Shown here: positions 1 through 8,279 of the stretch, one piece after another
Layout: every line of letters begins with the position of its first letter
How positions within the stretch are numbered: the stretch's first letter is position 1
Assembly (NCBI GenBank): GCA_001939145.1
Contig: LSRX01000174.1
Location: forward strand, 538,400-602,399
Length of the DNA: 64,000 nucleotides
Reading direction: 5' to 3'
DNA from: Symbiodinium microadriaticum
Lineage: Eukaryota; Sar; Dinophyceae; Suessiales; Symbiodiniaceae
Program-made: the position numbers and the translations under genes
The notes under the pieces: generated by a model
Told to the model about the DNA's origin: nothing
Databases searched by the model: none
What the model saw: only the letters and a program-made list of their open reading frames with translations

Positions 1-57
1 CCCGGGGCCACGAGGCGGGGCGTGACGGTCATCGCAACATCCAATCGGGCACCAGAG
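1..57 (+). CDS. AFG1: AFG1-like exon with TSNR motif (partial at window edge)
   Basis: Frame 1 from the first base reads PGATRRGVTVIATSNRAPE, the sensor-1/TSNR stretch of AFG1/ZapE ATPases. If the intron starts at the GC at 58-59 (CCAGAG|GCCTCC), joining to 608 gives TSNRAPE-DLYSDGLNRHL, the exact family spacing. A GT donor at 71 (GTGAGG) is also available but would insert five extra residues. The intron carries TTTAGGG repeats within 30 bases of its start. Confidence 0.7.
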
Positions 58-3000
58 GCCTCCAACCTGGGTGAGGGGACAGGGGTTTAGGGTTTAGGGC
101 TTGAGGGTTTAGGGTTGAGGGTTTAGGGAAGGATTTGGTGGGGTTTATAGGCTAGTTTCGTTTAGGGTAGAGGGTTTAGGAATAGGGGTGCGGAAAATCG
201 TGCGCGGAGTAGGATTTGTGGTTCAGGTGGCTTCCAAATCTTGAGCCTTGGACTGGGTGAGATATTTTCTGATGACAGGAATGTTCCACACAAGCTTGGG
301 CTTCTGCCGAATGGGTGCAAAGTAGTGAGTTGAGGTGTAGGTATATCTTTCGTAGATCTTGAAGTGGTCGTTTTAATTCCGGTGTATGCAGCTGGCACCT
401 ACGCAGGATCGGGGCACCAGGTTTGGGGACGTCTGGGTGGTCAAGGGTCCCTCAAGGGATCATTTGAAGGCTTTCAATGAGGCCACTGCGCCGATGTTAG
501 TTTGTTTGCTACTTAGGTACACGGAACCCCAGACTACACCCTTAATTGATTCTAAACTCAGCATAGTCGTTTGTGATTTTTTGTGGATGTGCGGGTGGCC
601 CCATCAGGATCTCTACAGTGACGGCCTAAATCGGCACCTTGGCATGCTTTCCTGTGCAGAATTTAAGTCTCTGCCTTCGGCACTGCTCCGCTTCGTCAAG
701 AGCAGGGCTTGGCTCAGGGAGGTGGGAGAAAGCAGGATTGAGGGTTCATCCGACTCGTTTCCGCAAGCCGACAGAGGCCGTTTACCAGCTTCAGCCGGTT
801 TCGAAGGCTTGGCTTCACTCGCAAGGCTTGCTTGGAGGTTGGTTGCTCAATTGAGAGCTCTTGGAGTCTGCATAGGCCCTGCCGAGGCAAGTCTACCTGC
901 CTCCTTTCCTGGACTTGCTTCGAGAGCACTGTAAAGTGCATCACATGCAGATACTGGCCTGCAAGGAGCAAGCAGTGAAGGGTCCACGCGCAGCCATACA
1001 AAACTTGTACAACATGTCGTGCATAGTTATATTGTCTAGTCTGGTGTGTACAGGATTAAGTCAACAGATCAGTTTAACATATATTGGTTTACAGACCTCA
1101 TCTGTCCATGTACGTTTATCTCTATGTTCATGTCAGTCTTTGTGCGGACGTACCTCTAGAGATGAAGAAATACATGTGCATAGAATCCAAAGGGTCCAAG
1201 TACCTTTTTTTGTTGGTCCTTGTTGGTGTTTGGGCCCCAAAGTGTATACTATACTATCACTTGGACCCTTTGGGGAAAGAAAGGCAACCTAATAGAAAGC
1301 CCTAAACCATAAACCCTAAACCCAGCCTAACCGGAAGCGCGACTTAGGAGTGGCACAGACTACCGAGCTGTGCAGTACGAGAGCAGCCCGGATGCAGGCA
1401 CGGCTGATCCGAGGTCTTTAAGGGCAATATAGACCAGGACCCTCTTCGTACCCTCAAATAGGGGTATATGGTCCCAAATTAAGGGTGTTTAGGGTCTAGT
1501 CTATTAGAGGGTAGATGGAGGTCGTTAAGGGCGATTATGGGACTTTCCGAAAATTAGGGTACCTTATTTTGGTTGTCCTTATAATCCTACTATTCAGGGT
1601 ACTATATTCGGGTCCCCTATTTTTTTGAAACCCTCCCATATAGAAGCCCGAATAATTTACAACCCTGCATTGCTGAGCCGACTCAACTCAGTGCAGATCC
1701 CAGTGCGCAAGCCAGGGGTGTTCTGCTGGCCGCAAGAAGCAGCCTTTGTTGATCAATGGCCCTTCTGCTGCAAGACGGCTTGCCTATCTTTTTAGGTTTC
1801 AGAACGTCCAACATGTTTCTAGGCTTCTTGCAGAAATCTTCTTGCTTTTGCCTTCCACTCGGCACATGTATCGTTGAAAGCCTGAGCCAGTATAATCTGC
1901 AAGTCCGCGGCACTCCAAGGCCTGAAACCTTCGACCCTGATGCCCCAAAGAATCTAAGGGTTTAGGGCTTAGGGGTTATAGGGTTTAGGGTTTAGGGTTT
2001 AGGGTATGCAGCTCGACAACCACATGCCAGAAGACGTTTGTCTCTGAAAAAGCCCTGCACCCAGCTCCGTAACCCAGGTTCCAGCGGCTCACCGGCACGA
2101 TGGGCCGCCAGGGGCAAGTGGAGGTGAGAAGACCCTCAAAGAACCGATGCTCGTAGTCCTCTCACGCACAGAATGCAGTGGAGCCTTTTGAATGAAAGCT
2201 GCGCTGTTGCAACCGTTTAGTTGGGGCGTGTGCCTTTGGAAACCCCACGCTCTCCACTCGCCCCACACGAAACTTCCATAGCCTTGCTTGAATGAAAACG
2301 CTTACACGCAAGTGTCGTTATGATCCCGACTGGTGGTGGACCCCTCGTCCCCCTCAAATAGGGGTATTGGGTCCCAAATTAAGGGCATTTAGGGTCTACA
2401 TACATGGTAGATAGAGGATCTGGGTCACCAATTTTAAAACTAAGTAGTTACTGTTATAGGAGCCTTATAGAAGCCCCTAAACTCCCCACCTGTAGTTTCC
2501 TTTAAACTGGTCACTCTTCCATCTGAGTATCGCCGGGACCTTCTTTTCCTCAGGTTCTTGTCAAGGGATTTTATTTAAGTTACCATAATAGGGATCTATA
2601 GTAAAAATAAAATGCTTTCCTTATTATGGTAACTTAAATTAAATCTGGATTCTTCTATATACTATACTATATACTATACTATATACTATATGCTATATGC
2701 TATATGCTATATGCTATATACTATATACTCTATATACTATATACTCTATACTTCCTCAGGTTGCCTATGGCCGCGTGCTGCCCGTCCCGTCTATTTCGCC
2801 TTGTGGAGGTTCCCACAGCCAGAGTTTAGGGCTTAGGGTTTAGGGTTTAGGATTCAGGGTTTAGGGTTTGGGGTTTCGGGTTTAGGATTCAGGGTTTAGG
2901 GTTTGGGGTTTAGGGTTTAGGACTCAGGGTTTAGGGTTTGGGGTTTAGGGTTTAGGATTCAGGGTTTAGGGTTCGGGGTTTAGGGTTCAGGGTTTAGGGT

Positions 3001-4026
3001 TTAGGATTCAGGGTTTAGGGTTTAGGATTCAGGGTTTAGGTTTCGGGGTTTAGGGTTCAGGGTTTAGGGTTTAAGGTTCAGGGTCTATACGGTTCAGGGT
3101 TTAGGGTTTAGGGTTTCCCACATGGCTTGGGACGAAAGCTTCCCAGAGCTGGTGGGGATCAGGTTTTCAGGTCCGTGCCATCTCGACAGCACCACATGAG
3201 ATGCTTGGGTTTAGGGTTTCGGGTTTGGGGGTCATGAGCTCCACCATCAAATGTGTTTTCACCAGACTCGCAACCCGTGCCGTGCAAAAGTTCGTAGGTC
3301 TGCGGTCGTGGATATGACTTTCGGCCTTGAAGCCTTCAGTATCCAAAGAATATACCTTGTAAGGGTTTAGGGTTTGGGGGTTTAGAGTGTATACTCAATC
3401 GGAGTACTTGGCTGGCAGAGGCAGAGGCAGGGCCTGAGTTGCCCGCAGGGCATTGCATTGCCAAGCACAGCATCATAGACATGCCAACATTCAGTAAAAC
3501 CTGTCTCTGTACGGACCATAAACCCCGTGAAGCAGAGCCTATGAAGCCGCGGCAGGCTTGGCACGGTTTTCCTTCGAGGACGCCAGCAGAGCTGACTTGC
3601 ATAAGAGGCGTTGTAAATGCGACTCTAGGTTTCGAGACCTCTCTTGTGTCTCCATGGTGCATATTTCTTTAGTGGAGTGCTGCGCTAACGTCCGAACAGC
3701 CTGGAGGATCTTTGTGTAAGCCACCTGGCGGCGGACGACTACAATGCGATTTGTGGTGCCTTGCCTTCTTGTAAAGTTCCGTTTCTCACACGCTGCCATT
3801 TCCAGGCATGGTGAGAGTTCAGGTTCTTGAAGTATGAAATACCTCCACTCTGCGATAGCAGGTGTTAGGCTAGATTTCCTGGGCAATGCTAGCGTGAGAG
3901 ACACTGACCCCTGGCCGAGGGAGGTTCCACACCATTTTGCTGGATGCCGTTCCGCGGCTTACAGTAGACCAACACAACGAGGCCGAGCTTGCATTTGCCG
4001 TCAGATGCATCGAGTGTGGAGCAGTG
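1..4026 (+). CDS. AFG1: AFG1/ZapE-family P-loop ATPase, 3' part of a multi-exon gene
   Basis: AFG1 (LACE1/AFG1L; bacterial ZapE) proteins are AAA-like ATPases, mitochondrial in eukaryotes, linked to protein quality control and respiratory-complex turnover. The Walker A half lies left of the window. I read these + strand exons: 1-57 (VIATSNRAPE, sensor-1 region), 608 to about 638 (DLYSDGLNRHL), 1359-1413 ((D)YRAVQYESSPDAGTADPR), 2078-2123 (RFQRLTGTMGRQGQVE), possibly 3171-3207 (VRAISTAPHEML), 3556-3607 (GLARFSFED...), 3700-3752 (LEDLCVSHLAADDYNAI) and 3920-4026 (RFHTILLDAVPRLTVDQHNE). The order TSNR-PxDLYxDGLNR-DYR-GR-FxFxDLC-DY-FxTxxLxxVPxL is the family order. Phases agree at 1413/2078 and 3752/3920. 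Donors at 58 (GAG|GC) and 3608 (AG|GC) would be GC type. The exon with the usual FxPFI segment between 640 and 1358 was not found. The end of the gene is uncertain. Confidence 0.72.
91..175. repeat. Telomere-like TTTAGGG array, intronic
   Basis: About ten degenerate TTTAGGG/TTGAGGG units on the + strand, inside the first intron of the AFG1-like gene and close to its 5' end. Not a chromosome end, since coding sequence lies on both sides. Confidence 0.9.
386..934 (+). other. Open frame without recognised product (contains AFG1 exon at 608)
   Basis: A 182-codon frame starting at an ATG. Only the piece at 608-638 is explained, by the AFG1 exon. The rest has no recognisable domain, and a 95-codon minus-strand frame and a second + frame overlap 640-1000, so the length alone is weak evidence. 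Probably intron sequence that happens to be open. Confidence 0.25.
608..638 (+). CDS. AFG1: AFG1-like exon, DLYxDGLNR motif
   Basis: After an acceptor CATCAG the frame reads DLYSDGLNRHL, the AFG1/ZapE signature just downstream of TSNRxPx. The 3' boundary is not clear; a GC dinucleotide at about 639 after CACCTTG is one candidate. The frame stays open to 934, but that continuation does not resemble the family and is probably intron. Confidence 0.65.
1187..1274. mobile_element. Inverted-repeat element, AGGGTCC family (diverged copy)
   Basis: Ends CCAAAGGGTCCAAG and CTTGGACCCTTTGG are inverted repeats, and the interior carries GGGCCCCAAAGT and GTATACTATACT. It shares termini and internal words with the better copies at 45491-45590 and 57476-57574, but the flanks here are AA/TT, not TA. 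It lies in the AFG1-like intron upstream of the DYR exon. Confidence 0.6.
1359..1413 (+). CDS. AFG1: AFG1-like exon with DYR motif
   Basis: Acceptor GGCACAG, then YRAVQYESSPDAGTADPR, donor AG|GTCTTT. Family members carry a conserved DYR a short distance after the DLYxDGLNR block. The exon follows a CCCTAAACCC run (1305-1323) by about 35 bases. It ends in phase 2 and joins in frame to 2078. Confidence 0.65.
1440..1520. mobile_element. Dispersed repeat, CTCAAATAGGGG family, copy 1
   Basis: Contains GTACCCTCAAATAGGGG, TATATGGTCCCAAATTAAGGG and TTTAGGGTCTA. Nearly the same words, in the same order, recur at 2340-2420, and in reverse complement at 49608-49660. Terminal structure is unclear; the short CCCTC...GAGGG ends suggest a degenerate foldback element. 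Confidence 0.65.
1541..1638. mobile_element. Foldback element, TTTCCGAAAATTAGGG family, copy 1
   Basis: Begins CTTTCCGAAAATTAGGGT and ends with GGGTCCCCTATTTTTTTGAAACCC, an imperfect terminal inverted repeat. Internal words CCTTATTTTGG, GTCCTTATA, CCTACTAT and GGGTACTATAT match the copy at 15648-15752. No ORF; non-autonomous, MITE-like. Confidence 0.7.
1960..2006. repeat. TTTAGGG array upstream of an AFG1 exon
   Basis: Five TTTAGGG-type units on the + strand within the intron that ends at the acceptor before 2078. Confidence 0.85.
2078..2123 (+). CDS. AFG1: AFG1-like exon, GR-L-V region
   Basis: Acceptor AACCCAG|G, then FQRLTGTMGRQGQVE, donor GAG|GTGAGA. Entering in phase 2 it completes the AG left by the exon at 1359-1413 as Arg. 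The GRQGQVEV stretch corresponds to the conserved GR-x-L-x-V strand of the family, although the residues are divergent. Confidence 0.55.
2340..2420. mobile_element. Dispersed repeat, CTCAAATAGGGG family, copy 2
   Basis: CTCAAATAGGGGTATTGG, GTCCCAAATTAAGGGCATTT and AGGGTCTACAT match the copy at 1440-1520 over about 75 bases in the same orientation. Confidence 0.65.
2571..2642. repeat. Inverted repeat (TTTAAGTTACCATAATAGG)
   Basis: Left arm TATTTAAGTTACCATAATAG and right arm CTTATTATGGTAACTTAAATTA are complementary over about 20 bases around a short AT-rich loop. Related ACCATAATA words occur near 43790 and 37905. Could be a small MITE. Confidence 0.6.
2655..2752. repeat. Heptamer array ATACTAT/ATGCTAT
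   Basis: About 13 tandem units alternating ATACTAT, ATGCTAT and ATACTCT. AT-rich minisatellite, no coding frame. Confidence 0.9.
2823..3112. repeat. Long TTTAGGG array with TTTAGGATTCAGGG higher-order units
   Basis: About 290 bases of TTTAGGG mixed with regularly spaced TTTAGGATTCAGGG and TTTGGGG variants. A 14- to 28-base higher-order period is visible, so this array has expanded in place and is not a raw telomere insertion. Intronic to the AFG1-like gene. Confidence 0.9.
3171..3208 (+). CDS. AFG1: Possible small AFG1-like exon
   Basis: Acceptor TTTTCAG, then VRAISTAPHEML, followed directly by GGGTTTAGGG. It sits between the GR exon and the FSFED exon and would fill the expected linker. 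The exact boundary is ambiguous by one G (GG|GTTTAG against G|GGTTTAG), so the frame into 3556 is only conditionally correct. Confidence 0.35.
3556..3607 (+). CDS. AFG1: AFG1-like exon, FSFED motif
   Basis: Acceptor CGGCAG, then LARFSFEDASRADLHK. The family has G-x-A-x-F-x-F-x-D-L-C at this place. A GC donor after AAGAG at 3608 gives phase 2 and joins in frame to 3700 (LEDLCVSH). Confidence 0.55.
3700..3752 (+). CDS. AFG1: AFG1-like exon, DLC...DDY motif
   Basis: Acceptor CCGAACAG, then LEDLCVSHLAADDYNAI, donor T|GTGGTG. DLC followed after about seven residues by a small-residue/DY pair is the family pattern DLCxxxLGAxDYxAI. It ends in phase 1 and joins in frame to 3920. Confidence 0.65.
3920..4026 (+). 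CDS. AFG1: AFG1-like exon, FHTILLDAVPRL motif
   Basis: Acceptor GCCGAG, then RFHTILLDAVPRLTVDQHNE and on to AELAFAVRCIECGAV before GTCTGA, with an in-frame stop at 4030. FxTxxLxxVPxLxxxxxNEA is the most conserved late block of AFG1. The usual RRFIxLID that follows is replaced by AELAFAVRCIE, so this copy is divergent there, or a splice within NEA is missed. A 135-codon minus-strand frame overlaps and is taken as a shadow. Confidence 0.65.
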
Positions 4027-4065
4027 GTCTGACTGGAGCGATGCTTAGCAGATACAGGGGAGTAG

Positions 4066-4212
4066 ACTGTGGCCGGCAGTGGTGCTGAAGTGTACGCTGC
4101 AAATGAGCACAGCAGGCCCAAAAAAGCCCTCAAACATGCGCTTACGAGCGCGAGCAGGCAAGGCGCTTCACTTTGCTGGTTGACTGCTGCTACGAGCATC
4201 ACATCCGGCTGA
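4066..4212 (+). CDS. Possible exon downstream of the AFG1 block
   Basis: A 48-codon open segment containing AEVYAANEHSRPKKALK and ending at a TGA. A second frame reads VLKCTLQMSTAGPKKPS, and the minus strand is also open. It may hold the C-terminal exon of the AFG1-like gene, but neither phase can be fixed. Confidence 0.25.
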   Translation, partial: TVAGSGAEVYAANEHSRPKKALKHALTSASRQGASLCWLTAATSITSG

Positions 4213-4264
4213 TCGCAAGCTTCTGGGACTTCAACCCTAAACCCTATAAGCCCTAAGCTCACAG

Positions 4265-4373
4265 GGCTGACTGTCAAAGCTGTGAAGGCGCATCCGAAGC
4301 CCAGCTTATTCGCCGAGGCCTGGAAGCTCCGCCTGCTGAGATCCTAGGCCTGCAGAGTGCATGCACAGCTTCG
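4265..4373 (+). CDS. Exon island between CCCTAAA and GTTTAGGG
   Basis: Acceptor GCTCACAG|G, frame DCQSCEGASEAQLIRRGLEA then PPAEILGLQSACTAS, donor TCG|GTTTAGGGTTTAGG. The upstream intron ends CCCTAAACCCTATAAGCCCTAAG and the downstream one starts with the telomere-like unit itself. No stop for 36 codons and natural composition. It could be the last AFG1 exon or a neighbouring gene; the product is not recognised. Confidence 0.5.
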
Positions 4374-4399
4374 GTTTAGGGTTTAGGTTTCATCTCAAC

Positions 4400-5280
4400 G
4401 ACTACGGATATAGGAGCGACTCTGAGGGACTTGACCACACAACGGCGGGCCACTGGTCTTGGAAGATCCGCAAGTCTCAAGCCTGGGTGCTCCGCAAGAA
4501 TGCAACTGGACCAAGTCTAAGTTAAAGATGATCTATTAGCTTGCACGCTAGAAGCACGCGCCTTTCAGCCGAAGAAGCCTGGAACCAGGCCGTTGAGGCC
4601 CAAACTCTCCACACCCTATATATGTATCGTAGTCGTATCGAACCCAGTCTTGCTGTTGTATACTTTGTCTGCGAGGTGGGCTCATGGAGCTCCAGAACAT
4701 CAGCATGAATTCCCTGGGCCAGGTTCACTCCAGGGTCGGTCCAGGGATGAGAAAGGGGTTTTGGTTTTCATCCAGCATGTTTCACGGAAGTTTTCCAGTA
4801 GAAGCATCTGCTGTTCGCGAACCATCGTTTCGGACATCTGGAGATCTTGTCCCAAGGAGCCCGAAGCCTCAAGGCTTAACCAAGCCCTTGAGAAGCAGCG
4901 TGGCGGTACCTGCTAACCTACTACCTATTCTGTTGCCGTTTCTGTCGTTCCTAGTGTCTTCAGTTGTTTCCGTCTTTGCTTATGTCTTTCTTTCGTTCGT
5001 TCTTTATCCCCCCAAACCGTGATGTAGCATTATGGGGATCTTACGTTGGGAGTAAAGAGAATTGGTTAGGATATCCTTGCAAAGATGGTCCCTGCATCGT
5101 CTTATGCCACAGGATCGGGTGCGGTGCACAGCTCCCGCTGTGGTGCAGCGCTTAATTTCTCTTCGTTATTTGCAGAGGATCGGCATGCTACTTGCACCGT
5201 CGGCAGACGAGTACTTGGGGAAAACGAGTTTTGCTGGTGGTTCTCCTGGTGGGTTTCCTCGTTGTCTCCCGGGGGTCTCC
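4400..5280. other. No confident gene
   Basis: Mixed-composition sequence. Overlapping + frames at 4593-4916 and 4684-5022 (107 and 112 codons) have no recognisable motif and compete with one another. Nothing else supported. Confidence 0.4.
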
Positions 5281-5286
5281 TCGTCT

Positions 5287-5300
5287 CGCTCGCGCTCTCG

Positions 5301-5331
<31 letters not shown>

Positions 5332-5480
5332 CCCTTCTGTTGCTGTCAGTCTCTCTTTGCGCATGCATTCGTGCATGCAGGTGCAGGTGCATGGATATGG
5401 GGGTGTGCATGTATGACTGCATGTATGTACGCATGCGTGCATGCGTGCATGTATGTGTGTGAACATCTGTATGTGTGTAT
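5287..5480. repeat. CT microsatellite followed by GCATG/TATG tract
   Basis: Pure CT run at about 5305-5331, then purine/pyrimidine-alternating GCATGCATG/TATGTATG sequence. All ORFs here are low-complexity translations. Confidence 0.9.
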
Positions 5481-5910
5481 ATATGTGTCTAGAGGAATAT
5501 AATGTATTTAATATATGCAATAAGGTAAATATGTATGCTATGTATACAGGTAGATAGGAAAACAGGGTTTAGCTGTATAGTTTTTATATGAATGTAAGTT
5601 CATATGTATAGTTGTATACGTGTACCTATGGATGAGCGCGTGCCCTCTCTTCGCTCTCAATCAATTTCTCCTCCTCCATAGAAACCCCTTCATAGAACTG
5701 TATGCAACCAGATGAACAACCTCTAGCAGCTTATGAAAACCTTATCAACCCTTCATGAAGTCCCTATAAAGCCCCTATAACAGCCCAGCTAAAACCCGAG
5801 AAAGCCTGTCTGCTTCCTTGCTTTGCAGGGTGAAGCGGGCTGCGGTGACAGCGACTCTGCGGCTTCTTCCTCCGGGGCGCTGGGATCGAGGGAGGGCGGT
5901 TTAGGGTTTC

Positions 5911-6012
5911 GGTCGATGATATAAATCCTGCATTACCCATAAGGAGTATACCATAAATTCCCATAGTTTAGGGTCCTTAAGGTAACGGTAGTGCAGGACT
6001 TCGGTCATCAAC
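5911..6012. mobile_element. Foldback MITE, GGTTGATGATATAAATCC family, copy 1
   Basis: Left end GGTCGATGATATAAATCCTG then CATTACC, interior ATTCCCATAGTTTAGGG TCCTTAAGGTAAC, right end a degraded inverse copy (GTGCAGGACTTCGGTCATCAAC). Orientation is opposite to the copy at 9100-9205. About 100 bases, no ORF. Confidence 0.7.
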
Positions 6013-6262
6013 AGTAGGAGCTTATCAAAGTCACGATTATTGTTGCTGTAGGTCTGATTACGGTGAATTAAATTGCTGGTCGTGTCAGTATCAGTATCAT
6101 CATCAAATGTGGAAAAACTGATAACAATTCTATTGCTGCTGTTGTTACTGTCATCCTCATTGGTGGGTGAACTCTTAAGACCTGGGTTCCAAACGGAATG
6201 TGTTTTTCCGGGGAAGTATTTGCGGAAGCAGCATGCACTCGCATACCTGACTTCAGTCTGCT

Positions 6263-6320
6263 TCATGGGAACGCTGCAAACTTATTTTGAACCGATATTT
6301 TTTTGCTGGACACGAGGCCT
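6263..6320 (-). CDS. Terminal exon of a minus-strand gene
   Basis: On the minus strand a pyrimidine-rich acceptor TTTTCTGTTTCAG precedes an exon reading GLVSSKKISVQNKFAAFP and a TGA. Its phase fits the donor of the exon at 6572-6720: GG plus A gives Gly and the frame continues to the stop. Product not recognised; the lysine/serine-rich C-terminus is not diagnostic. Confidence 0.55.
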
Positions 6321-6571
6321 CTGAAACAGAAAAGCTTGTACATTGGAGGTGCTCAGTGCCATCTCTCGCATCAAGAAGAGTCTCGTGCTCAGTAGCGTTC
6401 GGAAGTTGGCTGACACTTGTTGTGTGACAGTCAGGCTTAGGATGCTGAGTTGGGTATTTATGTGCGGTGCAACGTTAGGAGGCAGCACACGATTGGGGAA
6501 TGGCGAGAGAGTGCTGGTCAACGAAGTTTCTATCCGGCATGAAAGCCCAGTGACCTAAACCCAGTACTTAC

Positions 6572-6720
6572 CCCGAAGACACATATTGAGCTATGTTGAG
6601 TTTCGACACATCCTTTTCATACCCTGTGAGAGAGCCAACCACGATCTTCGTAAGGCATGGATAGCCGAGCTCCAGATCCTGGAGCTGCTGATCCAGCAAC
6701 GCTGCGTCTGAGCTGACCAT
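6572..6720 (-). CDS. Coding exon of a minus-strand gene, unknown product
   Basis: Minus strand from an ATG at 6720: MVSSDAALLDQQLQDLELGY, then PCLTKIVVGSLTGYEKDVSK and LNIAQYVSSG, ending at a perfect donor GGG|GTAAGT. Phase 2 matches the exon at 6263-6320, giving a 69-residue C-terminal stretch. The ATG may be internal, since an AG acceptor (ATTAAG) lies 9 bases upstream. The alternating hydrophobic pattern looks like a folded domain, but I do not recognise the family. Confidence 0.55.
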
Positions 6721-7049
6721 GAGAGGTTCCTTAATATTTACACTTATGTAGGGTTTGGGGTGTAGGTATATATATATATATTCTGGTATAGGTCTTAGTG
6801 CTTCGCATCGTCCACCTCGGTAGTCTCCGCATCAAGGCCCAAGGAGCAGGTTCAGCGTCCAAATGTCGTGGGGGGTTTTGTAGTCCAAAGAGCCGTTTTT
6901 AGGGAGCTGGGCTTCCCACGCTGAACAGTAGGAAGATCGAACTCCTTTATTAGGGGTCTATTGGGGAACTACTGTAGCCCTTGTAGTAATTGACTGATAC
7001 TGTAGCCCGAAACCTGACACATACCTTTACAGTAAACACTGCTTGTAGC

Positions 7050-7205
7050 CCGAAGTAAACCCTAAACCCTAGACCCTAAACCCACACCCTAAAACCCTTA
7101 AACCCTTAAACCCTAAACCTTCAAAAAAAAAACCCTAAACCTTAAATCTTATAAACCCTAAGCCCTAAACCCTAAACCCAAAGCCCTGCACCCTAAGCCC
7201 TTCAC
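7050..7205. repeat. CCCTAAA array (C-rich on + strand)
   Basis: Degenerate CCCTAAA/CCCTTAAA units immediately left of the exon island at 7247. The array at 7339-7605 on the other side has the opposite polarity, so the two form an inverted pair around the island. Confidence 0.9.
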
Positions 7206-7246
7206 CCTAAATCCAAAAGCCCTTCACGTAACGCGAGGTTCTCCAG

Positions 7247-7338
7247 GGAGGGCCTGGGGACGCAGAGTGTCCTCGAGTCGGAGATCCAGCGTGCCAGGTC
7301 GGCTGTGATCCCCGAAAGTCTGGGCTCTAGACTCGGGG
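7247..7338 (+). CDS. Exon island between CCCTAAA and GTTTAGGG
   Basis: Acceptor TTCTCCAG|G, frame EGLGTQSVLESEIQRARSAV then IPESLGSRLG, donor GGG|GTTTAGGGTTTAGGG. Thirty codons without a stop, GC-rich. Predicted helix in the middle. Product unknown; the minus strand is also open here. The flanking repeats have the same polarity as at 4265-4373. Confidence 0.5.
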
Positions 7339-7605
7339 GTTTAGGGTTTAGGGTTGACTCTACCTGGACCCCAAAAGTATGTAGAATAATAGCCTTTTTA
7401 TGGTTTTGGGCCATTATTTTACCTACTTTTGGGGGGTTTAGGTAGGGTTTAGGGTTTAGCGTTGACTCTAGGGGCTTCATGGTTTAGGGTTACAGGGTTA
7501 GGGTTTAGGATTTAGGGTTAGGGCTTATAGGGTCTAGGATGACTTGGGGTTTAGGGTGATATAGGGTTTAGGCTGGTTTCGGGTCAAGGACCTAAATTAT
7601 CCGTC
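7339..7605. repeat. TTTAGGG array, degenerate
   Basis: Scattered TTTAGGG, TTAGGG and TATAGGG units on the + strand, interrupted at 7377-7435 by an imperfect inverted repeat around CCAAAAGTATGTAGAATAAT and ATTATTTTACCTACTTTTGG. The first unit supplies the GT donor of the exon at 7247-7338. Confidence 0.85.
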
Positions 7606-7780
7606 GACTAGAACTTATAATGTGGTTGCTACTAGTCTTACCTGGTACCTGACTGTTTTGATATAACCTTTTGATGCTAGTTTGACGGCTTTTGCATACG
7701 TGCTCTCTAGCCTTCGCTACAATTTCCCGGGGTCTAAGCAGCGTGTTTGATCCTGACCGACCTGAAGACGGCTGCGTCAC
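7592..7780 (-). CDS. Possible minus-strand exon
   Basis: A 62-codon frame including LRPREIVAKAREHVCKSRQ followed by TSIKRLYQNSQ, with GT donors just after (CAG|GTACCAG or CCAG|GTAAGA). Basic and helical in character. No family recognised and no partner exon assigned. Confidence 0.3.
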   Translation of the reverse strand: MTQPSSGRSGSNTLLRPREIVAKAREHVCKSRQTSIKRLYQNSQVPGKTSSNHIISSSRRII

Positions 7781-8097
7781 ACTTTCCGCCGTTTTGCAGA
7801 ATCTACATCGGACATATCGGACGGTATCGATGTAATAGTATGCAGATGGTCGGGATAAAAGAGTGTGTCACGAGCAGCAGCCATGCAAGCACCTAAGAGT
7901 GGTGATGCAGCACTAAAAGATCTCAAGGATTAATGAATCGCAGCCCTTAAGGCCTGGCAACGATTCCACAGTTTATGGCTCGTTTCATGGTTTCCGCATG
8001 TTCAAAGCACAACACATCGCCACTCAATCCTCTAACCCTGAACCACGCTCTGAAGCTTATGTAACCTGTAAACCTGTAGAATCAAGACACATCGCAG

Positions 8098-8279
8098 GTC
8101 TCATGGCGGGGACATGTCTGTTTGGCGCCAAGAAGGATCCGACTCCAACGGCGGCCCCAGGACAGGGAAAGTGTCTCGTTACTGATAGTACTGCCATTGA
8201 TTTGGCCATTAATGCAATTTACGTTGAGGTTCAGAGTCCCATGAAGACGGATAGACTTTGTTTCAATTTTCATGAGTAA
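8098..8279 (+). CDS. Possible terminal exon
   Basis: After acceptor CATCGCAG the frame reads GLMAGTCLFGAKKDPTPTAA and continues through DLAINAIYVEVQS to a TAA at 8277. A minus-strand frame overlaps. Unknown product. Confidence 0.3.

Noticed and set aside
2823..3112. True telomere or chromosome end
   Set aside because: Arrays are internal, in both polarities, degenerate, and have coding exons on both sides.
3870..4277. 135-codon minus-strand ORF
   Set aside because: Overlaps the AFG1-like FHTILLDAVPRL exon, whose motif match decides for the + strand.
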